Source: Haloglomus halophilum (lineage in GTDB: Archaea > Halobacteriota > Halobacteria > Halobacteriales > Haloarculaceae). From it: 64,000 nt of DNA. The position numbers and the translations under genes are program-made. Position 1 is the stretch's first letter. Every line of letters begins with the position of its first letter. The DNA is taken from the NCBI RefSeq assembly GCF_024298885.1, contig NZ_CP101166.1, positions 248,001-312,000 on the forward strand. The letters are read 5' to 3'. Below, in pieces: positions 1-8,940 of this stretch. The notes beneath the pieces are model-generated. The model searched no databases and was not told where the DNA came from. It saw nothing but the letters and a program-made list of their open reading frames with translations.

Positions 1-1
1 G

Positions 2-388
2 GGGACGGTAGCTGGAAAGAAAATTGCCATTCTCGGAGTTGCCTACAAGGGGAATGTCGGTGATACTAGAAAAAGCCCAGGACTGAAACTGGCACGGGAG
101 TTACAATCGATTCCTAGAGAAGAATCCGAAGCAGTGGCCGTTGATGGAGGCGTCGACGTAGAGGTGATGTTGCACGATCCGCACGTTATCGATCAGACCC
201 TCCAGCTAGAGTCACTTGACGATGTGCTCAACGAAGCAGACGGGATTGTAATCGCGACGGATCACGACGAGTACGAAACGCTTGATCCGACGCAGATTGA
301 AACCGATGAGGCAGTCGTAGTTGACGCACGAGCGATGATTGATGATACGCAGTGGCAGAGAGCTGGGTTCGATGTCGTGACCATCTGA
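2..388 (+). CDS. nucleotide-sugar dehydrogenase, C-terminal part (5' end outside window)
   Basis: The open frame enters from the left edge and ends at TGA 386-388. The visible ~128 residues carry a Rossmann-like strand with GVAYKGNVGDTRKSPGL near the start. This is the signature of the C-terminal UDP-binding domain of the UDP-glucose/GDP-mannose dehydrogenase family, where the K-x-x-x-x-D-x-R-x-S-P stretch binds the nucleotide sugar. The family oxidises C6 of UDP- or GDP-sugars to uronic acids using NAD. Which sugar is used cannot be told from this fragment; UDP-N-acetylmannosamine is a common substrate of archaeal members. The stop overlaps the start of the next glycosyltransferase (TGATG), so the two are probably co-transcribed. 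Supply of a uronic acid fits the glycan cluster that follows. Confidence 0.85.
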   Translation, partial: GTVAGKKIAILGVAYKGNVGDTRKSPGLKLARELQSIPREESEAVAVDGGVDVEVMLHDPHVIDQTLQLESLDDVLNEADGIVIATDHDEYETLDPTQIETDEAVVVDARAMIDDTQWQRAGFDVVTI

Positions 389-1608
389 TGATTGATAGGA
401 AAGATTCCCAGTCTGTCGTCATTGTCTCACAGCACTATCCGCCTGATAAATCGGGCAACGCATCTCGAATCCACGACACTGCGAAACACCTGGTAACAGA
501 GGGGTGGGACGTGACCGTTCTAGCCCCCCCTCCAGCGTTTCCCCACGGTCAGTTCGATCGATCCTGGTCACGGAAGATGACGAGAGAAAACGACGGTGTG
601 ACAGTGCATAATCTCTGGGCCTGGCAACCCACTGAGGAGGACCCAGGGTTCGTTAGTCGCATGGCGTATTATCTTCTCTTCCCCCTCCATGCACTCATCT
701 GGTTACTATTGAATCATCGGGGGGTAGATGCGATTATTACTTCTTCACCGCCGATTTTCACCGGGATTACTGGTCTTCCGTTCGGGCTTTTCAGTTCGAC
801 CTCGTGGCTCGTCGATGTTCGTGACCTCTGGATCGACGCTTCTGTCGGCCTCGGATTCATTGAGGAAGGTGGACTCGCCGAACGAATCAGTCGTCGCTAC
901 GAAAGTTGGGTACTGTCAACTGCTGACCGAATCACAGTCACCACGTCAGTGCTGGGAGATAAACTGGCCGAACAGTACGGTCTCGACCGGGACATAATTG
1001 TCCACCTGCCGAATGGAGTCGATACTGACGAATTCGAGCCCACCGGGTCCGTTTCAGAGCCAACGATTGTCTATACCGGTAACGTCGGACACGCCCAGGA
1101 CCTCGAATCCTGTATCCGAGCGATGTCCCGGATAGACCATCCTGATGCGAAATTGAAAATCGTCGGCGACGGTGATATCAAAGGAGATCTCGAGAAACTA
1201 GTCCAGGAAGAGGGACTGAATGAATCCGTCGAATTCACCGGACTCGTGGAGCGACAAGAAGTACCGAAGATTCTCGACGAAGCAATAATCGGAATAGCTC
1301 CGCTCAAGTCCGACGAGTCCCTCGAATATGCTGTCCCGACGAAAGCGTACGAATACATGTCGTACGAACTACCTGTCGTAACAACGGGTATTGGAGAAAT
1401 CGAGACGCTCGTCGAACAATCGGGCGGTGGCTATCACGTTGCAAACGATCCGGATGCGATAGCTTCGGCGTTCGAGACGCTCCTTGCCGACGACGAAAAG
1501 CGGGCAGAATTCGGCACGAACAGCCGCCAGCATATGATTGAGCGTTACGACAGAGGGGTCGTCGCAAAGAAGTTGAGTGCCACCCTACAAGAGGTGGGCG
1601 CGGCGTGA
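388..1608 (+). CDS. GT4-family glycosyltransferase
   Basis: A 406-residue GT-B glycosyltransferase. The N-terminus (VVIVSQHYPPDKSGNASR) is the typical first strand and glycine loop of GT4 enzymes resembling WbuB/WcaI. The donor-binding half has YTGNVGHAQDL and, near residues 308-320, a segment ending KAYEYM in place of the classic E-x7-E motif. It should transfer a sugar from a nucleotide donor to a lipid-linked or growing glycan at the inner face of the membrane. I place the start at the ATG at 388, which overlaps the preceding stop; an in-frame ATG at 352 lies inside the upstream gene and adds residues unlike the family. The 3' end overlaps the next gene (GTGA). Donor and acceptor are unknown. 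Confidence 0.85.
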   Translation: MIDRKDSQSVVIVSQHYPPDKSGNASRIHDTAKHLVTEGWDVTVLAPPPAFPHGQFDRSWSRKMTRENDGVTVHNLWAWQPTEEDPGFVSRMAYYLLFPLHALIWLLLNHRGVDAIITSSPPIFTGITGLPFGLFSSTSWLVDVRDLWIDASVGLGFIEEGGLAERISRRYESWVLSTADRITVTTSVLGDKLAEQYGLDRDIIVHLPNGVDTDEFEPTGSVSEPTIVYTGNVGHAQDLESCIRAMSRIDHPDAKLKIVGDGDIKGDLEKLVQEEGLNESVEFTGLVERQEVPKILDEAIIGIAPLKSDESLEYAVPTKAYEYMSYELPVVTTGIGEIETLVEQSGGGYHVANDPDAIASAFETLLADDEKRAEFGTNSRQHMIERYDRGVVAKKLSATLQEVGAA

Positions 1609-3461
1609 ATCAGTCGGACGAAGAAACTCAGGAGGGACGCCTCTCGTTCTTCACTGACCCGTCCAACTGGCCACTGTTCTACCATACTGCGAAGAATATG
1701 AAGGCGAGGCAGTTGGTAGGCATCGCTGAGCGAAAAGCTCGTCATGCGATCATTCCACGCCTACCAATTGACTTCGACCAGCGATACGAGCAACGGATTC
1801 CAGATGAGCTGGTCGTCACTCCCAGACCGATTTCTGAAAACTCAGGGACCCTCCGAGATAGCCTGAGTAAATCAGAGCGTGAACGGTATCAGCAACGGGT
1901 GAATGACGCAACGGATGGAAAGCTGACCTTTCTCAACCGGTCCATCAACTTCGGTGACGAGATCGATTGGAATCATGAACAGTTAGATGAGTTCCCGTTA
2001 CTCTGGCGTCTCAAGTTGCAGTCCTTCGAGTTCCTTGAATGGGCCATACTTGGATTCGAAGATCCGTCTGAGGCTGGAGACATCCATGACCGCTTTCAGC
2101 GATGGCTTCTCTCTTGGGCGGAAACTAATCCCATTGGCGATACCAAGTATCTCCGGCGATCGTGGATACCACATTCCGTGTCACTTCGAATCCTCAATTG
2201 GACACGGTACGCGGCATGGTGTGAGCAGGCGAACCTATCGGTTGACGACCGCCTCTACCACCAGATTTTCAAGAACGCTCTGTTCCTCGAGAACCATATC
2301 GAGTTTGAAGTCGGTGGAAACCATCTGATAGAGAACGCTATCGCGCTCGTCGTTGCTGGTGTGCTCTTCGATTCCCACGAAACCGGTTGGAAGGAGATTG
2401 GGCTTGACATTCTGGAAGACGCCGGTGAGACACAGTTCTTGACCGATGGAGGCCATTTTGAGCGGAGTCCGATGTACCATCTAATGGTTTTGCGTCGATT
2501 CATCACGGCCTACCAACTGTTGGCGCATCTCAATTACCCGACAGACCAGCTACAGAGCACTATCAAACAGGCTCTCGGACATCTTGAGTCGATATCGGAG
2601 CCGGAAGGACGTATACCTCTGCTGAACGATGCTGTGCTTGGAGAACAGATTTCTGCGAGAGCCTGTGGAAGCTATGCCGAGAAATGCGGTATTGCTCCTC
2701 AACAGACCTCACTTGACAATCCCAAGGGCTCCGGCTATTTGAAGTTGACATCAACAAATAGTACGGTACTCGTTGATGTGGGAGACATCGGTCCCCGCCA
2801 CCTCCCAGCACACTCACATAACGATCAGTTGAGCGTGCTACTCTGGATTGGCAACTCACCGATCCTCACCGATACAGGCGTATATGATTATGCTCCGACA
2901 CCTCGACGCCAATATTCAAGAAGTATCGCCGCACACAACACGGCCCAGTTTGAGGATGCAGAGCCAATTCCAATCGGGGGGAGCTATCTCATGGGTAGAC
3001 GCGCCACTACTGACCTCCACAACCATACTTCAGAATTCGTCCGAGCTGAGTGTAAAAAGCAGTCCTGGATCGGCCCTGAATATTCTCATAACCGAGAAGT
3101 CTCAATCTCCAACAACGGATGGAAAATCAGGGATCGCGTTGACTCAGAAGCTGAGGGCCATTTCACCGTCCGATACCACTTTTCTCCGACAATTGGGTTA
3201 GAAGAGGTCCGACACGGTGTCTTCACTGTTTCTAATGAAGAGTGTATTTTATCGACAATTCAGGTAGAGGGGTATCAATCTGTGGAGCAATCCGAAAGCC
3301 CGTACTTCGAACGATACGGTACCGAAACGATGCGGCCACGAATTTCAGTAACAGCCAAGAAAGGTAGCGAGATACGAACTTGTATTTCAATCTCATCACA
3401 ACAGATTAGCGAGGATATTAAGCCCACTACAAACCAGTCACCAGATAATTGTATACAATGA
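1605..3461 (+). CDS. heparinase II/III-family protein
   Basis: A 618-residue protein with an all-helical N-terminal toroid (about residues 1-350) followed by a beta-sandwich. The heparinase II/III-like C-terminal domain is recognised from GSGYLKL, DVGDIGPRH and HSHNDQLSVLLW near residue 404, then TDTGVYDY. The family contains polysaccharide lyases for uronic-acid glycans, but members inside biosynthetic clusters often have no known substrate. I see no signal peptide, so it may act inside the cell on lipid-linked or imported glycan. Translation starts at GTG 1605, overlapping the stop of the upstream glycosyltransferase, and its own stop overlaps the next start (ATGA). This indicates translational coupling with the downstream dehydrogenase genes. 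A pairing of heparinase-like protein, bi-domain oxidoreductase and CapK-like protein recurs in other prokaryotic polysaccharide loci. Confidence 0.8.
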   Translation: MNQSDEETQEGRLSFFTDPSNWPLFYHTAKNMKARQLVGIAERKARHAIIPRLPIDFDQRYEQRIPDELVVTPRPISENSGTLRDSLSKSERERYQQRVNDATDGKLTFLNRSINFGDEIDWNHEQLDEFPLLWRLKLQSFEFLEWAILGFEDPSEAGDIHDRFQRWLLSWAETNPIGDTKYLRRSWIPHSVSLRILNWTRYAAWCEQANLSVDDRLYHQIFKNALFLENHIEFEVGGNHLIENAIALVVAGVLFDSHETGWKEIGLDILEDAGETQFLTDGGHFERSPMYHLMVLRRFITAYQLLAHLNYPTDQLQSTIKQALGHLESISEPEGRIPLLNDAVLGEQISARACGSYAEKCGIAPQQTSLDNPKGSGYLKLTSTNSTVLVDVGDIGPRHLPAHSHNDQLSVLLWIGNSPILTDTGVYDYAPTPRRQYSRSIAAHNTAQFEDAEPIPIGGSYLMGRRATTDLHNHTSEFVRAECKKQSWIGPEYSHNREVSISNNGWKIRDRVDSEAEGHFTVRYHFSPTIGLEEVRHGVFTVSNEECILSTIQVEGYQSVEQSESPYFERYGTETMRPRISVTAKKGSEIRTCISISSQQISEDIKPTTNQSPDNCIQ

Positions 3462-3688
3462 ATCACCGTATACGGAACTTCGACGATGGTAACCTTCGGA
3501 TGGTCCCAGTATCACAAGTGACTGATAACTCGGTACTGGCCAACACTTCGTTACCCGTGTGTACAGGCAAGGTCGAAAGTCTGATGAACCAGATGACTCA
3601 GATGAACGTGCCTAGCAACGAACGTGAACGGCCGGATCTTATCCAACAAGTAATCGAGAAGGTTCACCAGGGTGGGGATAGCTCATGA
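3458..3688 (+). CDS. 76-residue partial paralogue of the downstream dehydrogenase N-terminus
   Basis: A short reading frame with ATGA overlaps at both ends (3458-3461 with the heparinase-like gene, 3685-3688 with the bi-domain oxidoreductase). Its residues align end to end with the first ~75 residues of the next gene: NFDDGNLRMVPV against DFKHGDVRVADV, a threonine-glycine-K pair against AGTEK, and ERPDLIQQVIEKV against ERPDLAKKVFEKA. It is therefore most simply a duplicated, strongly diverged N-terminal piece of the GroES-like domain of a Zn-type dehydrogenase. Without a nucleotide-binding domain it cannot be an enzyme alone. It may be a decaying remnant that survives because it carries the coupled ribosome from gene to gene, or a small subunit. 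The homology is my own by-eye alignment. Confidence 0.6.
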   Translation: MNHRIRNFDDGNLRMVPVSQVTDNSVLANTSLPVCTGKVESLMNQMTQMNVPSNERERPDLIQQVIEKVHQGGDSS

Positions 3689-5826
3689 AGCAGGTAATCC
3701 AGGATTTCAAACATGGCGATGTGCGCGTGGCTGATGTGCCCCGGCCACAGGTCGATGCTGGAAATATCCTCGTCAAGAATCACTACTCCTGTGTGAGTGC
3801 GGGAACCGAGAAATCGATGATCGAACTGGGCCAGAAGAGCTACCTTGGCAAGGCCAAGGAGCGGCCCGATCTCGCCAAGAAAGTATTCGAGAAAGCGCGA
3901 AACGACGGCTTAGTCTCGACCTACAGGTCGGTCATGGCCCGTCTCGAAGAGGCCACTCCCCTCGGTTACAGCTGTAGTGGAGAAGTGATTGCTGTTGGGG
4001 ATGACGTCACCGAATTTTCGAGGGGAGATATGGTCGCTTGTGCTGGAGCTGGGTATGCCAATCATGCGGAAGTGGTTTCAGTTCCAGCTAACCTCTGTGC
4101 ACCAGTTCCAGAAGGGGTCGCCCTATCCGAAGCCGCATTCGTTACCATCGGGTCGATTGCTATGCAAGGGATTCGGCGCGCGGACCTGACGCCTGGAGAG
4201 CGAGTCGCAGTGCTCGGGCTCGGGTTAGTAGGCCAAACCGCAACCCAGATTCTCGACGCATATGGGTTCCCGGTGCTTGGTATCGATATCGACCCTGGTC
4301 AGGTCGAAAAGGGAACTGCTATGGGGGCAGCACAGGGTGCAGTCATCGGCGAAGATGACATTGGAGCCGTTGCAGAGGAGTTCTCAGAAGGGCACGGGGT
4401 GGACGCAACGCTCGTGGCTGCATCGACAAAAAGCAACGACCCCGTCGAGCTGGCAGGAGAGATCACGCGAAAGCAGGGACGCGTCTCCATCGTCGGTCAG
4501 GTCGGTATGGACATCCCCCGTGAACTGTACTACGAGAAGGAACTGGACTTCCTGATTTCCCGTTCGTACGGTCCGGGACGTTATGATAGAACCTACGAGG
4601 AGAATGGGTTAGATTATCCGATCGGATACGTCCGCTGGACTGAGAACCGAAACATGCGCGAGTGTCTACGATTGCTCGCTGATGATCGTTTGGACTTCGA
4701 CGCGCTCCAGACACACCAGTTTTCGATCGACGAGGCGACCGATGCCTACGAGATGATTCTGGAGAATCCAAACAATGAGGATTTCACAGGAGTTCTGCTC
4801 AAGTACGATCCAGAGCGTGAACACCCGACGAAGCGGGAGCACAACCCAGGCTCCAGGCTGAAAAGTCGCTCTGCACCTCTCTCGGTCGGATTGATAGGGG
4901 CAGGAACCTTCGCAAGAGGGACACTGGTTCCGATTATCGCCGACAACGATGATCTCAACTTACACGCAGTATGTTCGGGTACGGGGGTATCGGCCTCCGA
5001 AGTTGCAGACGAACACGACTGTTCGTACTCGACATCAGATTATTCAGACATCACTGTTGACGACGATATCGATATCGTAGTTGTGGCCACCCGGCATGAC
5101 CTTCACGCGGAGGTCGCAACTGCGGCGCTCAAGAACGACAGGGACGTTCACGTGGAGAAACCACTCGCGATAGATGAGGCAGGACTCCACGAAGTAGCTA
5201 CGACAGCCCAGGAATCTGAAGGGCGGCTGATGGTCGGGTTCAATCGGCGATTTGCAGGTCCGACTCAGCAGATGAAAGAGACGATATCGGGGAGTAATAG
5301 CCCAGTCATGCTGAACTATCGGGTGAATGCTGATGAGATTCCCGATGACCACTGGCTGCATGATCCGGCGGAGGGTGGCGGCCGGGTGGTCGGAGAGGTG
5401 TGTCACTTCATCGACTTCGTGCGATTCGTTGCAGAGTCACCCATCCAACGTGTGTATTCGACCTCCACGGATACCGGCCCCGGCCTCCCCGAGAACGTTC
5501 AGGTCAATGTAACGTTTGTGGACGGGAGTACCGCAGCTATTACCTACACTACCTTGGGAGATAGCTCTCTTCCAAAGGAGTACGTGGAGGGTTTCGGAGA
5601 CGGACGCTCAACGACTGTCGATAATTTCAAGGGAGGGAGATTGAGCCTCGGACAGGACAAAGGACATGACCGAGAGTTCGACGCATTCGTCGAATCGATA
5701 CTTTCGGGTGGGAAATCACCGATTCCACTTGAGGAAGTAGTTGAGGTGACCGCAGCAACGTTCGGAGTCAACGAGTCCTTGCGTAGTTCCGATCCGGTTG
5801 AGGTTGACGTGACTGAGTACCTGTAA
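3685..5826 (+). CDS. bi-domain oxidoreductase: Zn-type dehydrogenase fused to Gfo/Idh/MocA
   Basis: A 713-residue fusion. Residues 1 to about 370 form a medium-chain dehydrogenase: GroES-like start with SCVSAGTEKSM, NAD site VAVLGLGLVGQTA near residue 175. From about residue 395 a second Rossmann domain begins (SVGLIGAGTFARG), followed by HVEKPLAID, the EKP motif of Gfo/Idh/MocA sugar oxidoreductases, and a substrate domain that includes HDPAEGGGRVVGEVCHFIDF. Proteins of this architecture occur in polysaccharide clusters and are thought to oxidise or reduce a sugar or sugar-nucleotide; the reaction is not established. The ATG overlaps the preceding small gene. A gap of 43 bases separates it from the CapK-like gene, so one operon from 1 to 7.27 kb is likely. 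Confidence 0.85.
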   Translation: MKQVIQDFKHGDVRVADVPRPQVDAGNILVKNHYSCVSAGTEKSMIELGQKSYLGKAKERPDLAKKVFEKARNDGLVSTYRSVMARLEEATPLGYSCSGEVIAVGDDVTEFSRGDMVACAGAGYANHAEVVSVPANLCAPVPEGVALSEAAFVTIGSIAMQGIRRADLTPGERVAVLGLGLVGQTATQILDAYGFPVLGIDIDPGQVEKGTAMGAAQGAVIGEDDIGAVAEEFSEGHGVDATLVAASTKSNDPVELAGEITRKQGRVSIVGQVGMDIPRELYYEKELDFLISRSYGPGRYDRTYEENGLDYPIGYVRWTENRNMRECLRLLADDRLDFDALQTHQFSIDEATDAYEMILENPNNEDFTGVLLKYDPEREHPTKREHNPGSRLKSRSAPLSVGLIGAGTFARGTLVPIIADNDDLNLHAVCSGTGVSASEVADEHDCSYSTSDYSDITVDDDIDIVVVATRHDLHAEVATAALKNDRDVHVEKPLAIDEAGLHEVATTAQESEGRLMVGFNRRFAGPTQQMKETISGSNSPVMLNYRVNADEIPDDHWLHDPAEGGGRVVGEVCHFIDFVRFVAESPIQRVYSTSTDTGPGLPENVQVNVTFVDGSTAAITYTTLGDSSLPKEYVEGFGDGRSTTVDNFKGGRLSLGQDKGHDREFDAFVESILSGGKSPIPLEEVVEVTAATFGVNESLRSSDPVEVDVTEYL

Positions 5827-5869
5827 GATGTCCTCGCTATAAGCAATAGAAATCCCTGGATACATACTG

Positions 5870-7267
5870 ATGATTGATAACCGTCTCAAGTCCATATATG
5901 ACCGCTCTCCGCGCCTTCTGCAGCACGTGGCCGTCTCGGCGAAGGGCTGGCGTCTAAAACGGAAGCGCCGTGGAGGGGCCTTCAATAATTTATTACAAGA
6001 CGCTATCAGACGAGAGAACTATTCGACCGAGGAACTTCGTCAATATCGTACTGATAGGCTTCAACAATTCCTCCGTACGGCGTCGGAAAGTCCGTACTGG
6101 CGCAAGCGATTTGAAGAGTACGGGGTCGAGCCAGACTCCAACAAGCCATTTGAACAGCTGGAAAAGCTCCCGATCCTCACCAAGCAAGAGGTGAAAGACG
6201 CGGGGGGACAGATTCAGCCGGAAACGATTCCCGATGACGACCTAATCCCCTGCCACACAAGCGGCACGACGGGAAGTGGACTGAGATTCGCACAGACTAA
6301 GCGAGCTATGCGGGAGCAGTGGGCCGTGTGGTGGCGGTATCGAAAATGGCATGGGCTTGATCTCGAGACCTGGCACGGATACTTCGGTGGGATTCCTATC
6401 GTTCCAATCAATCAGTCTTCCCCACCTTTCTGGCGAGTGAACTACCCCTACCACCAAGTGATGTTCAGTTCGTTCCATCTGAAACCGAGGAACGCTCAAC
6501 ACTACGTACAGGGAATACGAGACCACGAACTGCCCTGGCTACACGGCTATCCCTCCTCACTGGCACTGCTCGGAAGTCAGATTCTGGACGAGGGTCTAGA
6601 TGCTCCGCCTACGCTACGAATTGCGACAATCGGAGCGGAAACGCTCTTTGACCACCAGCGAGAGATAATCTCGGAAGCGTTCGGTATCCCTGTGCGACAG
6701 CACTACGGCCTCGCAGAAGCCGTCGCTAACATCTCGGAATGCCCAGAGGGCAACCTCCATGTGGACGAGGATTTCGCCCACGTCGAGTTCATTCCGCTTG
6801 AAAATGGAGAGGGCCACCGTATCGTCGGAACCAACTGGACGAATCCAGCATTCCCCCTGTTACGATACGATACAGGAGACATCGCTACGCTTGCCAACGA
6901 AAGCTGTTCCTGTGGACGGCCCGGCCGAGTCATTGACTCTTTACTTGGCCGACAGGACGATTACGTCGTATTGCCCAATGGTGCCCGAGTCGGGCGGCTG
7001 GATCACATCTTCAAGGACTTCGAGTCCGTCCACGAAGCTCAGATATACCAACCCGACCGAGAGCACGTTGTGTTCCGAATCGTCGCTGGTGATGAATACG
7101 GCGATAAAATCGAGTCGGCGCTTCGTGAAAATGCACGGTCTCGCCTCGGCGAAGAAATTGGAATTGAATTCACCTATGTCGATGAAATCAATCGGACTGA
7201 CAACGGGAAAATGAAATTTGTCGTCTCGGATATCAAGACGATGCGAATCGAAGAATCAGATCGCTAA
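5870..7267 (+). CDS. CapK-like / phenylacetate-CoA ligase-family adenylate-forming enzyme
   Basis: A 465-residue member of the ANL superfamily branch containing phenylacetate-CoA ligase, coenzyme F390 synthetase and CapK. The ATP-binding loop is HTSGTTGSGLRF (about residues 127-138), the Y-G-x-A/T-E equivalent is HYGLAEAVANISECPEG, and RYDTGDIA matches the hinge region, followed by SCSCGRPGRVI. Such enzymes adenylate a carboxylate and pass it to a thiol or amine. In capsule loci CapK-type proteins are suspected of modifying glycans, but the true substrate is unknown. It is the last gene of the plus-strand operon and converges on the DUF362 gene with only 8 bases between stops. Confidence 0.8.
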   Translation: MIDNRLKSIYDRSPRLLQHVAVSAKGWRLKRKRRGGAFNNLLQDAIRRENYSTEELRQYRTDRLQQFLRTASESPYWRKRFEEYGVEPDSNKPFEQLEKLPILTKQEVKDAGGQIQPETIPDDDLIPCHTSGTTGSGLRFAQTKRAMREQWAVWWRYRKWHGLDLETWHGYFGGIPIVPINQSSPPFWRVNYPYHQVMFSSFHLKPRNAQHYVQGIRDHELPWLHGYPSSLALLGSQILDEGLDAPPTLRIATIGAETLFDHQREIISEAFGIPVRQHYGLAEAVANISECPEGNLHVDEDFAHVEFIPLENGEGHRIVGTNWTNPAFPLLRYDTGDIATLANESCSCGRPGRVIDSLLGRQDDYVVLPNGARVGRLDHIFKDFESVHEAQIYQPDREHVVFRIVAGDEYGDKIESALRENARSRLGEEIGIEFTYVDEINRTDNGKMKFVVSDIKTMRIEESDR

Positions 7268-7275
7268 ACGTATCA

Positions 7276-8805
7276 CTAGTGACGCGTTCGTGCTGTAGCC
7301 TGGGCACGGCTCTCCGCTTCAGAATGCTCGGAACCGTGTTCAATGTGGTCCACCCACCCGAAGTGTGGCTCGAATTCTAATGTCGATTCCACTGGGATTT
7401 TCGTGAGGTTCCCGTCCCACTCCGGGCGGTTACTCTCAACCGCGATATCTTCGAGAGCGCATTCTGCGAGTGGATATTTTTCGCAACGGAACGCGTTACG
7501 GACGATAGGGACCAGCTCCGGGTCGAATCCCATCAGATATGTGGTGACCGCGTCAACGCTCGCCGGATGTGTACCGAAGACCAATAACCCGGCTTCTTTC
7601 GGATCCGGGTCCATGGGACCACGGGACTCGCCAGCAACAATACCGTCACACAGAGAGTAGTGCCGCTTTCTGCTCTCCGAATTATCATCTCGGAGTTCGC
7701 CATCAGGTTTTCCGTAGAACAGCAACTTGTTGAGGTCAAGACACATCCGCCACACAGTATCATTACCCCACCAATTGCCGCTACGTATCGTGTCGCTGGT
7801 ACTCCCAAAGATACCTTCCCACACTGGTCTGGCGGTGGAGACAGCCTTCGGTACCAGATTAGGAAACGTCGTCATTCCCTTTCTGACCAGCGGCATTATC
7901 GCCTGTTCTACTCGGTGGGTCGGATCCGGATCTGGGTGCTCATCGTTAACCTCGTCACCCTCTGTGTGGTGTGGTAAGTAGTTTTTATCACCGTTGATCC
8001 CGACAAGGTTCTTCAGACTGAGCGTCACCCCGGCTTTCTTGTGCGTCTTCGCTTTCGGGAGGCTGAAGACGACGTCTGCTTCGATCGCGGATGAAGCGAT
8101 GAGGTACTCATGGCGCCCACCGGTGTGGTGGTGGTTGACGTGTTCCGTGTCGTAGTCCGCTCCGTAATAGTCTCCTTGCCCAGGGTGATCAGCGAACTCG
8201 CTTGCGTCACCGAGATCGAATTCGGTGTAGCCGAAGGGGTCGCCACGAAGTTTCCTTCGGTCAGTTACTATACCTCCCTCGCTCTCCCATTCCTCTTGTC
8301 GCATATCGACTGTTTGGAGGCACTTGCCTTCACTGAGGTAGAAATCCTGAATATGGTACAGTCCGACTCGTTCACACACCTTATCAAATGATGAGTCCGT
8401 TTGGGGGGCATCTCCCAAGATAAGTTGCCCATCTCCTCCCAGAGCAAGTAGAACATAATCAGCGATTGCTCTTATGACGCTTCCGTGGGTGAGAACGTAC
8501 CTCCACCCGTCGGGGTCGCGAGGGTGATCCTCTTTTACGAAGTTGGGTTTCAGAAGAACCCTGTCGGTGGACTCTATCAATCCAGAGAGTGGATTCCAGT
8601 CTGCTGTGCCAACGTGTTCGGAGTCCAGGTTAGCCTGTTTAAAACATTCACGGACCGCATCATATACGGGATTCCCCTTATCACTCAGAGCGTCGAATTG
8701 GTATTCAGGGTAATCGGTGTCTGGATGAAATGGCGGGTCCTCAGGATAGGTGGATTTATCGACCTGATGAGCGACTACCGTTTCCGGCGCCTCTGAGAAG
8801 TTCAT
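7276..8805 (-). CDS. DUF362-domain protein
   Basis: A 509-residue protein recognised as DUF362 by VLLKPNFV near residue 80 and by the conserved block LPKAKTHKKAGVTLSLKNLV near residue 260, followed by GINGDKNYLPHH. DUF362 proteins often accompany iron-sulfur domains; here no ferredoxin-type cysteine cluster is visible, so this is the stand-alone type. The function is unknown; members sit in polysaccharide clusters of archaea and bacteria. The ATG is at 8803-8805. It is transcribed toward the CapK-like gene from a 135-base intergenic region that also receives the end of the next minus-strand gene. Confidence 0.75.
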   Translation of the reverse strand: MNFSEAPETVVAHQVDKSTYPEDPPFHPDTDYPEYQFDALSDKGNPVYDAVRECFKQANLDSEHVGTADWNPLSGLIESTDRVLLKPNFVKEDHPRDPDGWRYVLTHGSVIRAIADYVLLALGGDGQLILGDAPQTDSSFDKVCERVGLYHIQDFYLSEGKCLQTVDMRQEEWESEGGIVTDRRKLRGDPFGYTEFDLGDASEFADHPGQGDYYGADYDTEHVNHHHTGGRHEYLIASSAIEADVVFSLPKAKTHKKAGVTLSLKNLVGINGDKNYLPHHTEGDEVNDEHPDPDPTHRVEQAIMPLVRKGMTTFPNLVPKAVSTARPVWEGIFGSTSDTIRSGNWWGNDTVWRMCLDLNKLLFYGKPDGELRDDNSESRKRHYSLCDGIVAGESRGPMDPDPKEAGLLVFGTHPASVDAVTTYLMGFDPELVPIVRNAFRCEKYPLAECALEDIAVESNRPEWDGNLTKIPVESTLEFEPHFGWVDHIEHGSEHSEAESRAQATARTRH

Positions 8806-8940
8806 GTGTAATGCTTTGTGAGGAACCCGTAAATCTCTTCCTTCGAGTTTTTGTATTTGTTTATTGGCATGAAAGTACAGTTCAATGTATTGGAGTAATT
8901 GGGTATGGCTACCTCCAATAACGTATTATCGGGTCAGCAT

